From Thunnus maccoyii (Eukaryota; Chordata; Actinopteri; Scombriformes; Scombridae): a DNA stretch of 64,000 nucleotides. The notes under the pieces were generated by a model. It was not told where the DNA came from, ran no database searches, and saw only the letters and a list, made by a program, of their open reading frames with translations. The position numbers were made by a program, and so were the translations under genes. Within the stretch, counting starts at the first letter, position 1; each line of letters starts with the position of its first letter. Shown here in pieces: positions 1-12,789 of this stretch. Where the stretch lies: assembly GCF_910596095.1 (NCBI RefSeq), contig NC_056533.1, forward strand, positions 5,207,501 through 5,271,500. Reading direction: 5' to 3'.

Positions 1-1090
1 GGTCTACGTCTTGATTGGCTTTGTTGCAAGTTGCATTAAAATAAATCAATACAGAAAAAGTGGACATCAGTGTTTCAGAATGTTCATTACAATTAGAGTT
101 TTTTTTTTTTATCAGCTCATCAAAGAAACACAGAACACAAGCATCATTAGTGCTACTTACTTCGTTGTTGAGCTGCTTCTCCTCATAAGCAGAGTTTACC
201 GAGTCAAAAGACCTTCCTTTGCGTGGCCCCTGTTCATCAGTCTTCTTTGCATACATGCCTGTCCCTGGATTAGTAGAAATGTGATTTAACTTTTGCTCAG
301 TAAAGTGCTGTTTATTCTACCCTGGCTAGAACTAAGCTTGAAACTAGATGACAGTGAGTTTTCTGAAAGGAAGACAGCCTCTCTCAGCAGCAGCAGACTT
401 TTACATCAGCTACAGAATGAGTTGCCTGTGGTACTGTCACACAGAGCAAAATGCTGTGGTATTTATGAAGCCCTGGTGGAGGGGAGGGCACATGGAGAGA
501 GGGAGCAGCCATTTCTTTCAGCAGGAGGGAGATTAGAAATAGGGTCACGATTAACATCAGGGCTGAGATGTCACATGGCCTGACATGTAAACCAAAGAAG
601 GGCACTATGACTCCTTCATAAGTGGCCCAAGTACTCAATCATGTGTCCTTACTATGTTAATTTAAAAAAAAAAAAAAATGTATGTATACATGAATCATAC
701 CAGTGGCATGGTGAAATTCATCCATGAGTCTTTGTACTAGTGCTAACTACTGCTACAGCTAACATGCTGGCTAGCCAGCTAGCACTGCATTGTGGAATTG
801 TTAGCCATTCATAGTGTTGCACTTGTTTTGAATAGTGACAAAAATAGTTGTGCAAAGAAAGAAAAGCGTGGCATAACAACTTGGCAACTTAGTAAACGTG
901 TTTAACTTTTTATAAAAGGTGACTTATTAGAAAAGTGTTACCTAACAATACCCAACAATGTTTTGTCAGCCCCAGATTTTGTGATGTGTGGCGTAATTTG
1001 GTGTCTGGTTAATCCAGTCTCTATGAACCAGACTGGCAGGCTGGGAGATCAAACCATGGTGGCACATGATCAGTCATTACCACACCATCA
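1..1090. other. intergenic, no gene recognised
   Basis: No reading frame here resembles a known protein and no exon chain could be built. The stretch is A+T-rich with short poly-T and poly-A runs near 110 and 662 and a small GCTAGCC-type palindromic cluster near 770. Confidence 0.5.
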
Positions 1091-1094
1091 GTTT

Positions 1095-1625
1095 TTGCCA
1101 TTACATAAACTCCATTCCATTTTCCACCGCTTATCCACGACCGGGTCCTGGTGGCATCAGACTGAGTAAGGAAACCCAGACATCCTTCATCCCAGCAACA
1201 CCCTCCAGCTCCTCCTGGGGGATCCCAAGGCGTTCCCAGGCCAGAAGAGATATGTAGTCCCTCCAGCATGTTCTGGGTCTGCCCCGGGATCTTCTACCAG
1301 TTGGACATGCCTGGAACACCTCCAGAGGGAGGTGTTCAGGAGACATCCTAAGCAGGTGTCCAAACCACCTCAGCTGGCTCCTTTCGATGTGAAGGAGCAG
1401 TGGCTCTACTCCGAGCTCCCCCCAGATGTCCAAGCTCCTCACTCTATCTCTAAGGCTGAGCCCAAAAACCCTCCAGAGGAAACTCATTTTGGCCGCTTGT
1501 ATCTGTGATCTCATTCTTTCAGTCACTACCCAATGGTCATGCTGTGAGGGTTGCGACATAGACAGACTGGTAAATTCTATCAGACTGTGTGATTGGATAT
1601 TTGGTTGCAATGGTAATGATGGCAA
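1095..1625 (-). mobile_element. LINE 3' fragment (C-terminus of reverse-transcriptase ORF)
   Basis: An open frame of about 160 codons on the minus strand reads like the C-terminal tail of a common fish non-LTR retrotransposon polyprotein: SLRDRVRS, ELGVEPLLL, RSQLRWFGHLLRM, GRRSRGRPRTCWRDY, LAWERLGIPQEELE and VSLLSL follow in order. The RWFGH..RM block is a familiar post-RT motif. The terminal ATTTTCCACCGCTTATCC (complement, near 1120) is the usual 3' tail of this family. The RT domain is absent, so this is a 5'-truncated copy. I did not assign a clade. Confidence 0.8.
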
Positions 1626-1629
1626 TTCT

Positions 1630-2740
1630 TAATACAAAACTGAAAAATACCAAGACGAATGGCACATTTAAAAAACTGTATTAACTGTGCTATCAGTCAT
1701 ATTTATTTCTATTCTCATCTATCCATCCTGGTGGAAAGTGTAATCACTTTGCTTAATCAGCTGTCTTTGTACTCACTGTTACCAAGGTAGAAATGAGGTG
1801 TAACCAGTCAGATACTGCTACTGTTAAGTTTATCGGCTTTATATTGTGGGTGATTCACAGTAAATGTACTAAAGACTGCATGGTCGGGTAATGATGCGAC
1901 TGTTAATATGTTTATGTGCAGTTTTCACTTTCAGTAACAACATTAGGGGTGAAAATTATGAGATTTCCTCTGTTGGAAAAACTGTGAATCACACATTTTC
2001 AGGGAATGGCTGAGGGTTTGTGTCTGCTTTCATTCACTTTTTTCACATGACAGAAATTCTTAGACTGGATTGTTTTGGATTTCCAAGTTTGGTTCCAAGT
2101 TTACAGACATATGTGTACTTGATTAATGCACCTTTAAATAAAATAGGATGTCGATTCCCAACATTCGAGGGAGAAACCATGTGATTGCTTGAAAATATTC
2201 CTTGCAGTATCAGGACTCCTGAAGGACGACTGAAAATATGGCTCAGTGATTTGTTAGGCCACACTAATTCTACCAGTTGGATAGTCATAGTAGGCACCTT
2301 AGATGTTCTTATTTTCCAGACAAAAGTGTTTGTATTAATGGAGTTGGCACAAAGGGATCAAGATTACGTCTACATTAAACTGGCTAAATTCTAAAATGCT
2401 ATTTTCAACAGCGACATGCATCCACAGCAGGAGTTTCAGGTCGTTTCTGTCAATACCTCTATCCACATTAAAACGCCAAAACAGGTAATTCTCCTCCTAT
2501 TGGGCATGTGTGGAGGACAGACAAGTAAGTCAGCCACAGAAAACCGATGAAGAAGGTATAATATTTCTGTTTCCGTGGTGGCTTCCTGACATTTTGTTTA
2601 TTGTGAGCAGCTTACAACAGTTTCAGCAAGAGAAAGATGGTAGATAGCTAAGTTTAACTCTAAACAATCAAAGTATGCAATAAAGAGAACCATACTTTCA
2701 TGAAGCCATCTGTCATTATTGCCATTGTCATTGTGTTTCT
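1630..2740. other. intergenic, nothing recognised
   Basis: A+T-rich sequence with only short frames lacking similarity to known proteins and no clear repeat ends. I see no exon with credible flanking splice signals. Confidence 0.45.
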
Positions 2741-2754
2741 TCTTCTTCCTTTTT

Positions 2755-2900
2755 CCAATGAAATGTAAGTAAGTAAAGTTATTTAAATAGTACCTTTCAC
2801 AGACACCAATCACAAAGTGCTTCTCAGGCACACAAAAGAAACAATAAATACAGTAGATAAATCAAAGATAAACAACAAATAAAACACACAGGAAAAAAAT
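2755..2900. repeat. interspersed repeat, LINE/SINE-tail type
   Basis: The stretch has the pattern TTATTTAAATAGTACCTTTC followed by CACAAAGTGCTT and A-rich sequence. This is the common fish 3' tail (tttatttatatagcgccttt...acaaagtgctttaca). A second copy of the same kind starts at about 47830. The boundaries are approximate. Confidence 0.5.
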
Positions 2901-3079
2901 GCCAATGAAAAACAATGAAATTCCGTGCCACTGCCACCATCTTTTTTGTCACTGATATGACTGTGTTTCTTAATTGTACACTCTACAATGCCAAATTTTA
3001 GCATTTACATACTCTGGAGGCCGTTTTGTGGGGGAGAAAAACACTGCTTTAGTCAGGAGGAGGGCCAAAACGGAGAGAA

Positions 3080-4310
3080 AAAGATCCATTTATGAATTTG
3101 GCTTAACATGGACATGGCGTGGGGCTGGTTTATACCATCCAGGAGATGACGTCTGAGTTGCTCCAGAGTGGGACACTGTTGAGGGACTTTAGCCAGACAC
3201 ATGTGCAACTAGTCTTGGCAATTGTGGGACAACTCTGCTGATTTTGAGTTTATTGTGTTGTTCAAAGCATGTCAAACAGGACCACTCCCAGGTGGCACAC
3301 TGTGGTGTGACTATAGGCCCAGCATTCGTACCACGCCAGTAGGATTTGTGCTGAGATACCGTAAAAGATCTGATAAGATGATTTCTTCTCTACAAAGCAG
3401 CTTAGCCCGATTTCAAACAACAGAACACGTGGGACATCAGAGCTGGTTTCTATTAAGATGTTTTCCACCTTGATGTCCTAGTGGAAGATGTGTTTTGCCA
3501 GTTCCTTTGCAACATCAACCAGCTGCTTCAGAGTGAGCTGAGCCTCCTTCTTCGAAAGAGAGCCTCCTTTGACCTGTGTGTACAGAGGTCAACAAAGGGG
3601 ACTGGTTGTTCTAGCACCATAGTCCACATCATACCAGTTCAGTAGAGAAATTGCTGCTTACTTCCTGGATACTTCTGGTCCAGATCTTCATCATGGCAGC
3701 CATGACAGTGGGAGTCTTTCTATTATGGGTCACATGTTTTCAGATCACATTCTCTCCGAGAATGTGTTTTATTGCCACAGGGAGGCTCTCAGGTAACCAG
3801 CATATAATGATCCATGGTTTCCTTCAGTGAGAAAGTTAACCTGCTGGTATTTAGCCTCAAATTCATCTCTGGTGCCCATTTAGGTTGACACTGCATTTTT
3901 TTCCTTCTCAAGGTGTAGGTCAGACTACCTCTTCTTCTTCCTGGGTGTCCCAGTATTCTTGACATATCATTGTGATGTTCAGTTCCCCGTTGCTTTCTGG
4001 GCTGGCATCCAGTGAAGATCAGGTGACACTCCTTTCCTTGTTGCTCTGCTCGAGTTCAGAGAACCTTTGTGATTTTCTTGGTACCTCTCCATTTTTAGTG
4101 ACTTTTCTTTTTGTCCCCTTCACGCTGTCTGTGTCTTCAGAGATGATGCAGGATTTTGGCTCTTAGGTCCTCTGACTCCTCACTCTGCCATCTGCATCTT
4201 CAGTGACTTTTCTTTTTATGGTCTTCATCCTGACATTGTCTTAAACATGCTGCAAGAACCAAACTCAGAACCCCTCTTCCTCTTCTGCTGTGTCTCTTCA
4301 TCAGTACTCT
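3080..4310 (-). pseudogene. PIM-like serine/threonine kinase pseudogene
   Basis: Minus-strand sequence covers most of a fish-type PIM-like kinase, broken by stops and frameshifts. From N to C it shows: a basic leader with TKRKVT and GTPRKKKR (about 4130-3920); a glycine-loop segment LTEGNHGSLYAGY (about 3830-3790); a remnant around AAMMKIW (about 3700); LTLKQLVDVAKELAKHIFH (about 3545-3490) just before the catalytic loop; VENILIETSSDVPRVLLFEIGLSCFVEKKS, where the DFG position reads EIG (3470-3380); LGVVLFDML (about 3290-3262); and LAKVPQQCPTLEQLRRH from subdomain XI (about 3195-3145). The catalytic Asp lies at a break. Stops, frame changes and the lost DFG aspartate mark a dead copy. Teleosts carry large lineage-specific PIM-like expansions, so the source is probably a dispersed paralogue. 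No intron is evident; retroposition is possible but unproven. Confidence 0.8.
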
Positions 4311-4320
4311 ATTCTTTATT

Positions 4321-4830
4321 TGGATCCTCATTAGTTTCCACAAAGTGGTTGCTAGTCTTCCTTGGGTCCACACAACATGAGCAACAATAAAACAAACAGC
4401 AATTAAAAATCACATGGATCAATAAATAATAAGTCAAATATAAAGAGTTTTTAAAAAGTGAAATAACTCTAAAAAGGTTGACAATACAAACTTAAAGTAA
4501 AATAAAAAAGAATATTAGCAATAATTAAAAGTAACATCTCTGTAAGTTTCAACAGATTTTGTTTTAGTGACTTTTTGAAAGAAAATCTACTTTTGATGTG
4601 TCTTATGTCTGTGGGGAGCAGACTCCAGGCAGCAGAAGCTCTATAGATAACATGACCAGAGCTGATTTGATGTGTGTTATACCTATGACAGAAACCAGTA
4701 TATACTAACTTTTAACAATAGAAATGTTGATAAATAACAGAAGACTTGATTTCAATTTAGCTACCACATTTCAGATACTTTATCAGAGAAAGAACATTGA
4801 AAAACTGACCTGGCTGCTCTGTTCTGCACA
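4321..4830. repeat. interspersed repeat beginning TTTATTTGGATCCTCATTAG
   Basis: The motif TTTATTTGGATCCTCATTAG followed by CTTCCTTGGGTCCA is a recurrent fish repeat end that I know as '...GGATCCCCATTAG...CCTGGGGTCCA'. The A-rich body continues to a conserved-looking block around 4598-4830 (TCTGTGGGGAGCAGACTCCA). Class and boundaries are uncertain. Confidence 0.4.
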
Positions 4831-5000
4831 GCCTGAAGTTTCTTTTTGTCAGCAGTATTCGGCTAAATGACTGGGCAGTACTCCAAGTGTGACACAACAA
4901 GTGAGTCAGTCAGAACAACGTCAGTCATAACAGAAGATGGAACATATGTGGAACATTTCCTTGAAATTGCAGTGCCCTTTATCATCATGGAAACAGTGAC

Positions 5001-5674
5001 TATGTTTACATGCACAAAATATTCCGGTTTTTGCCCTTATTCCGAAAAAGACAATATTCCTACTAAGCTGTTTACATGGCTAATGAAAATGAATATTCCA
5101 CTATTATTCCTGTCACATGCAGAGGGTTTTCAGGGTTTCCCTCTGCTCCAGTGGGAACAGGAATCACAAGATATCTGCAGGCAGTGAAGTAAACCAGAGA
5201 GGTGAAAAACATTAGTGAGCTGCGGCCTGATATTTATAATTGATATTGATATGGCTGATATTATAAATTTATAGTTACTGGCACATCCAGTACCTTGGTT
5301 GTCCCATGATGTTTATGACACTGCTGAGTGTTTTTGGTGCACTCTACTCACATTCCTCTCCTCTGTCTGCCGTCCTGCTCCAGCATGTCATTTTGCCTGC
5401 GCTGGGGTAAACTGGCAAAGAGAGTCGTGTGTTGTTAACTGTGGTAAAAACCTCAGTTATGACGTATATTCTGAATGCACTGTATACATGTCCAAAGAAA
5501 GCTCCTAAAACAGAATAATACCGGCATACCCCACATGTCTTAATCGGTAAATGCTACATTTGGAATAAGTCCTAATTTGGAATATTCAGACAGAATATGC
5601 TGTTTACATGACCTGAATCAAATTCAGAATATTTGAAATAATAGTGGAATATTAGTGTGCATATAAACATATCC
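5001..5674. mobile_element. MITE-like element with imperfect terminal inverted repeats
   Basis: The left end TATGTTTACATGCACAAAAT is matched, inverted, by the right end GTGCATATAAACATATCC, both next to an ATATTCC motif. Copies of GTTTACATG and GGAATATT recur inside (5070-5110, 5560-5600, 5630-5650), giving subterminal repeats. No transposase reading frame exists. A non-autonomous DNA transposon is the likely nature; the superfamily is not decided because no target duplication was clear. Confidence 0.5.
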
Positions 5675-8600
5675 AATGTGATCACTTGGATCAAGTCACA
5701 AGAGCAAATTACCTAATTTAACACCCAATAATTTGGTCTTTATGACCTGCTCAACTGATATCCCATCTATAAACTAACTGAGTGACTTTAGCAAGAACAT
5801 TCCTACTACCAAAAACAATACATTTAGGTACAGGTGTTCCTCTTTCCTCTCCTTGTACTGACATCACTGGGCTCCATTGTGCTACTGTTGTTGTCTTTCA
5901 CTACAAGAGTTTGTTTGCAAAAGCAAACTTACTTTGATCTTGTGGTGTGACAGCTTGATGATTCCTAATATTGTTAAGCCCATATTTATTTATTCATTGA
6001 CTGGCCCCCAGTGACCAAAATTGAACAGATTGATGTCAGGACTATCATAATTTCCTGAACTTGATGGCACCTTACTTTCAGCTCACATCCATCAATGAGT
6101 AACACATCAGTATGGCAATCTAAAAAGTGATAGGTTTAAATGTTATGTCTGTGATGTGACACTTGATGTTGATAACTGCAATATAACTGAGCAATACTAA
6201 ATACAGCTGTACTACAAAGCTTTATTGAAAGATATTTTAGATTATGTCCTACTGCTTTACTCATGAACAATTACTACAGTGTGTACCTGAAATAGCTGGT
6301 TCATTCGACAATCAAAAGTCATGCAGCACTATGATAGCTCTGTGATTACCTTTGCTGTATCTATGTCTTTTGTTCAACTGTTAGCTTATACATTTCATTT
6401 TGAGTTTTTACAGGCACAATATTACCCCACCGGCTGATCATTTTAATGTTCATATGAAAATACTATTTTTGGGTAGAATACTTTTAGAGTACTGTCTGGC
6501 TAACTCCAAATTAAATTCTTAACCCCTTCAAGTTACCCAACTGGGCTGTGAGTTTTACAGTAGACTTAGGTTAGCTAGCTAGCTAACACGAGTTAGCGGA
6601 AAAAGTGATAAACTTACTAAACAAAATGCAAAGAAGATCCCTCAGAGTCAGTAACAACAGTGAGTGCAGATTCAGGTCGGTTTTAGAATGCTGATAGTGA
6701 ATCATGAAATGAAAATATAAATTAATTTTCATCTTCTCAAAAAATCTTATTTAACTTATTAAAAACAAACTTATTAAAAACAAACTTATCAGAAAGACAC
6801 AGAACATATATCAGCATGAAGAGAACTACAGAAAATGAAATGAAATGAAAAATGTATTACTGTATCTAAATCTACTGAATCTACCAAAATTTCAGCCATT
6901 CCATCTGGTGGATGTTCATATATTTCACTGGACAAGTAAAAATTGTATCCTGCCGGTGGTGCCAGGTGAAAAGTCAGGGGATCACCAATGTCAAGGGGAA
7001 CTCTCTCAGGACCATGAATGTCTGTACAAAATTAGGTGGCAGTCTATCCAGATATTTCAGTCTGGACCAAAGTGGTGGATTACCTGTCATTGTCAGCCAT
7101 TGAGGCACGCATCCCTAAAAAGCATGGATGACAGTATGATGTCTATGCATATGTAAAAACACAAATTTATATTTCTTCTTTTAAATACATGTGAACCATA
7201 CTCCTATATAACTCAATTTATATAGGGGTATGGTTCTCTACACATATGCCCACTTTTTCCATGCAATAACCCCGGTATGATGAGTAACTGTAATTATATC
7301 AAGAGACAGGAAGTCTCTATGTGGCTCTTTAATTTTGTCTGAAACAGTGGCCTGTCTCTAGGAGGCTCCACATGAGTCCTGGCATATGTAAATACATTTA
7401 CAGCCGGATCTGACCTTCAGCAACCCTCTGAGAAGAAAATCACTGATGCAGGTTCATAAGTAACAAGTTGTCTGCAGCTGGGATTTTCTGAGAGGTAAAT
7501 CTGACCTTGATGCAGCTCTGCTCCTTTGAGAAGCTTAATGAAAACCAATCTTAAGAGTGTGATCCATCTGCTCTCTGTTTATACAATTAGAAAGCCCTTT
7601 GTGTAGCATTGAGAGGTTTGTCAAATGCGTTGTAACGCTGTATGGTCTCTGTGCAAGGTAATTTGCAACCATGTGTTCATTTTTGTTGCTTTATTGTATT
7701 ATGCCATGCCCTGTCAGCATGGATAATTTTGAAATAATTCACATGGATGACAGATGCAGCAGTAAATCACTGCTAAGGCTGATAGGAAGGCTCCTCTGAA
7801 AGCTGGAAATTATGCCTCTCCAAAGATACACATAATGTCTTTGTGTGGACCTGTGCGTCAAGCAACTCACCTCCTGTCAGGAAGCACATCCGAAACGGAA
7901 TTGAAAACATACAAAAGTAACACACACTTTAAGTGCAGAACTGGAGTGCAGGACACACTAACAGGATATGTGGGTGTTGAATTGAAGTAAATAAATTAAT
8001 GCTTCATTATCCTCCCCAAATATTAGGCTGTAAGCTTTCATTTCTGCCTCTCTACACCACCAAACCTCTTGGATTAAGCAGGTGGTTCTTAATTTAAGAA
8101 ACAGCCACCTGCACTAGTCTAGATTAGTTAGATTGAGGGTGCTATGAAATCCAAGAATGCATCAAGAACTGTATATAATTGGGTGGATCAAGACAGGAAA
8201 TGATTATTACAAGAATGGCTATTTCATATATGAAATTATATTCATAAAAAATGATGTAGCCTAAAATGGTAGTAGGTTGCAGGCTACTAGACCATCTTCA
8301 ATGTCAAACAAGGACAAAATATTTATAGAAATGAAATAGCCTTAAAACACATCACAATATGATTTGGATCATTAAACCTGGTTAAACCAACAATTGCAAC
8401 AAAGGACAAACAATTTGGATGAATGAAATGGCCTCACAACAACTATCTAATTCCAGTCCCACCTGTTTATATTACACACAGGTTCAAGTGGTAGCTATTC
8501 TCAGTAGCACCACTAGCTGATGTAGTTGTAATCTTATACAGGAATGAGTAATCATCATCAACTTCAAAAGCAGATCATTTGAACCTACATTATCTCAAAT

Positions 8601-10900
8601 CAAGGACTAATGCACAACTCAGAGGGTGACTTTTGCTCCTCCTCTGAGATTACTCTGAGCAGCATCCATGGGAATAAATTACAATATAATCGTGACGTCA
8701 GTAAACGTCAGTGTGCGAGAGCTGGCAGCCCTGTTAATAACTATGTTACACTTAAATGAGCTGAAACTGATTCAGCTCCTTCATGAATGTCCCATCTCCA
8801 CAGCCAAATCCTGTCCGATTAGCGAGCTAACGTTTGGTCAGTGGGCTAGCAAAGTTTGCTAATGTTGACTCGCAAACCAGTTCGGCATTTCGGCAACACT
8901 ACAATCCTGCGTTTAGCTCATTAAAATTTGGCTGGAGTCAGTGGGCCAAGCAGGTTCATTCAACATATGCTAGCCCATCTTTTCCTGTGTTCTATTTTCA
9001 GTCAGTGATTGCAGTTAGGCTAAATGTCATATTTCTCACCTTTGTAAACAGTCAGACACCTGTGTGGATTGATAGACTGTGATTGACAGCCAAAGAATGC
9101 TGTTACAAATGATCAACAACGGGTTCAACTAAACCAATTCAAAGGGTGGTCAAAAAATGTTTGATTTTATCGCTAAGACACCTATATGTCTATGTAAAAC
9201 TGAATCTTGAAGACAGCAGACAAGCAGAGTGAATGAGTGACCAATCCAGGGGCCTGTGTGTTGTTCGCTATTCTTTTATAACGTCTTGGTGAGTTAATTC
9301 TTCAGCTAAGCTAGCGTAGCTAACTCCTGTAGTTGGCGTAAGACGGTCGACCTTTGGTATTGTGGGGATAGTTTGTATGTTCTATGCAGAAATGTGTGAG
9401 CTACATCTATTACATTTAACTGCTGTGAGATATTACAGTGTTGACCTTAAGTTAAAGGGAAATTTCTGTGGTGTTTACGCTGAAAAACTTGAGATGTAAA
9501 ATGTAGCTAACTGAGTACTTTTGCATTGTGTTATAATGGTGTTGTGTGCATAGCATCGTAACAGTTCTAGTTTCATACTGTTAATGTGATAAACAATTTT
9601 GTTTGTGCATAAGGAAATAATATAGAAGTGAAAGCACTTAAATGTCACTATACCACACACACACACCAAGAAAATAAATCACTAATTTAAGTGAATATTA
9701 CGTAATATTTAATTACGTAAAATAGTGGAGTGTGATTATGCTGTTACTTGAAACAAGTTGACTCATCTTGAAATAGGCAGACCTAAACCCATATTAAATT
9801 TAAAACTAGTCCTTAATCTCAGATAACAGGAAATTGATTTTTACTGAAATCACAATCAGGACTGCACGTGAAATTTCTGTCAACATTTATTGACTGTTGA
9901 AAGTAGTCTGGAAAGAGCTTTCACACCAGTAACAGTCTTATTGTGCAAATTCCTGAAAAAACAAACAGGTGATTCAATAACCTACTGCATTGTTAGACTG
10001 TGGGCAACCTTCAGTCTACTGTCAGACACCCATTGTCACAGAAAGGGCATTGTAAGGTCATCAGCGGCAGTGCATCAACAGCCAGGAGGAGGTTATAGAT
10101 TCTACCAGGACCTGACTGGTGATGGGCCGTCTCTAGAGAGACATACTGGGGTCCTCCGATGGCTGAGAGCAACAAAGAGGAGACAAAAAGTAGAACAAAA
10201 TTAAACCTCAGGCATATCAATTTAATTTCAGTTAAACTGACACTGACTCAAACTCACCTCAAGAACATGGAACAGTGCCTCACTTATTGATCCAAGCTTA
10301 TTGGTGGGACAGTTGGGGAAGGAAACATTGAAGGTAGTGCCTTCAACAAAGCAATGGCTTGTCCAGCTGAAAAACAATATGGATACATCGAATGCATTGT
10401 CCTTGTTTTTGATAGGCCATTTGACTGTGATATTAAGTATAATTGAAAAGTAAGCACAAAAGCAAAAAATACTTCGGTGCAGTGCCCAAAGTAGTGTAAT
10501 CATGGAAAAACTATGCTGTTGGTGAATGACAGTGTTTGTGTGTATATGTGTGTTGTGTATATATCCATGAATCTTAATGTCAGCTTGGGAAATTGTATAT
10601 AATCTGGTGCAACTTGAAAAGTTGCCCTGAATGTTTTGTTAGGAGACAGGTTGTGGGATCACCAAAATCAAATGGTTCTCCTTCTAGGGATATTGAATGT
10701 GCACAGAAAAATGAAAGAGCAGGGATATGTAGGGGATTAAAAAGCATAAGGCTCATATGTATACATGACAAAAGGTAGTTGTGGTGTTTAAACCCTCTAG
10801 TGACCACTACTACCTTGGAACTACTATTTTGCTGCAATTCAGGCAAAAGAGATTTTTGATTTTTTTTCAGTTTAAATTGCAGTAATAACTGAGCATAATA
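5675..10900. other. intergenic, no gene recognised
   Basis: About 5 kb of A+T-rich DNA. Short frames (for example 6845-7156, 8668-8862 and 9890-10204) resemble no family I know and lack splice context. Small GCTAGCTAGCTAAC-type palindromes occur near 6573 and 9305, and a short CA run near 9655. Confidence 0.5.
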
Positions 10901-10913
10901 GCCTGTCATTTGA

Positions 10914-11248
10914 TTAAAGGGGAATACCACCCATTTTAAAAATTCACATATGTTCTTCCTGTACTCCAGGAAAGTTCAGTCATTATTTGTGAACATGCAT
11001 CACTAAGTCAAAGCTAGAAATCAGAGGGAGAACCCTCCAATCAGTGATGTAACTAGGATGCAAAATTTGCTGCTCTATAGACAAAGAATGGGGCTCTGAT
11101 GTTATAAGGCCATAAAATGTTTGTGTTAGCTCTTACACCCAAATGAGGTTTATATTCTAATATTGCTAGAAGTTATGAACCAGAATTAAAACGTCATATG
11201 AGTGCAAGAGCTCATACCAACATTTTATGGCCTCAAATTCCCCTTTAA
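10914..11248. mobile_element. Foldback MITE, 335 bp, ends TTAAAGGGGAAT / ATTCCCCTTTAA
   Basis: The ends TTAAAGGGGAAT and (inverted) ATTCCCCTTTAA match closely. A second inverted pair lies inside: GGCCATAAAATGTT near 11109 against AACATTTTATGGCC near 11220. No coding capacity. This is the layout of a small non-autonomous foldback transposon. Confidence 0.6.
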
Positions 11249-11249
11249 C

Positions 11250-12780
11250 ACATTACACACTGCTCAATATATATAAGCATAATGGCACTCATGAAGCAAG
11301 TAGAAACTTCAAGGCTGCAAAGTCAAGTGATAGAAACTATTAAATAAGAGAACAGGCAATATACCTTTCTAATTAGAAATATGCTGTTGATGTGGACTGG
11401 GGGCTTTGCTGCTGGTGCTTGACTGGAGATAATTGCAAGGGGAGCAGCTCTGCAGGCTCTGAAGTCCTTCCCAAAACTGTAGGGGTAAACATGCAACAAG
11501 GGAGTCGTGAGGGTTGTAAGGAAGTGGATGTCTGAAAAGACAGAGATTAATGAACTGAATTCTGTCAACTGCTTATCAAAATGCTTATCAAAATGCTGAA
11601 AAATATACAGAAATGTCTAAAAAAAAAAATAAGAGAGAGAGAAAATATAATATATAATCAGAGATCTAATGTCAGAGATCTAACAGAGAATGGAAAGAAT
11701 AGGGGAAATGCACACCTGTTAGGGAGGTGCTGACCATGGCCAATAGTACTGGTTCGATATTAATGGAAGACGAAGCATCTCTAAACTAAAAGCCTCTCTA
11801 ATCATATCCTGCCAGTTTCCTCACTCCACAGATATCCACATCAGTTTTGTGCCAGCAGGTGGCACCAAGTCCCTCTATGCTCCACTAAAGCCAAATTCAG
11901 CAGAACTCTCTACAATGCCTGTAAAGGCAGATTAGTACTTTTTTGCTGTTACAGAAATATTATAGCCTGCTAATTCAAACGTTAATAAAAACACCATCCA
12001 TTTCTGAAAACTTCACACAATTTTAAACATTTATTACTTTTAGGCTATTAATAATATAATTACTTCAAAAAAACCAAATTGTTTAATGAATACAAATATT
12101 TGTATTTGACTATGGCAAGGTGAAGCCTGTGTCCAAAGACAGTCTTCTCCCATCATTCAGCTGGACTGCCCTCACATTGTTGGTCCCACTGTCAGTAGTC
12201 AGGGCCACCTGCCTCTCCTTTCCCAGTCCCCAGGAATCAAGGGCCTCTCTCAAGCCTTGTGTAATTATTTCTCTGGTGTGTTAAAGCAAAAGAGGTAAAG
12301 AAATACAGATTAATCAATAACATATCCTTGTAGGTTAGAAGCTTTAAAGACAGTAAATGATGAAAAACAAAGAACAGTTATATATGAAGGTGAGTGGTGA
12401 AGACTAAGTGGCGGCCCTAGACCCCAGAGAACTAGTAAGCCTAGGATGCAGCAAGAAGACAGTTAGAGCAGTTAGAGCTTCAATAATACAGCAGATTGAT
12501 GTTCCCATAAATGCAAGGTAAAAGAGGATTCATTGGGGGTAGATCAAACGAGTTTCATGGTCTTCATTTGTAAAATTATTAATGTGGCTACCAAGCAAGA
12601 GAAAAAAAGTAGAATTAAGTAGAATTAAGACAGTGGTGAATGCATATTCACTGATATGCACTGGATATTAAAGACTTGAGAGCAGAAGATATTCATGAAA
12701 TGTTGAAAGTAAATTCTGATGGAGGGTCCCGGGGTAATGATTAACATAGTTTTTATAGTGATCCATTTACTACAGTGGAA
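11250..12780. other. intergenic, nothing recognised
   Basis: A+T-rich DNA with a GAGAGAGAAAATATAATATATAA simple stretch near 11630. No reading frame or repeat was identified with confidence. Confidence 0.4.
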
Positions 12781-12789
12781 CACGAGAAG

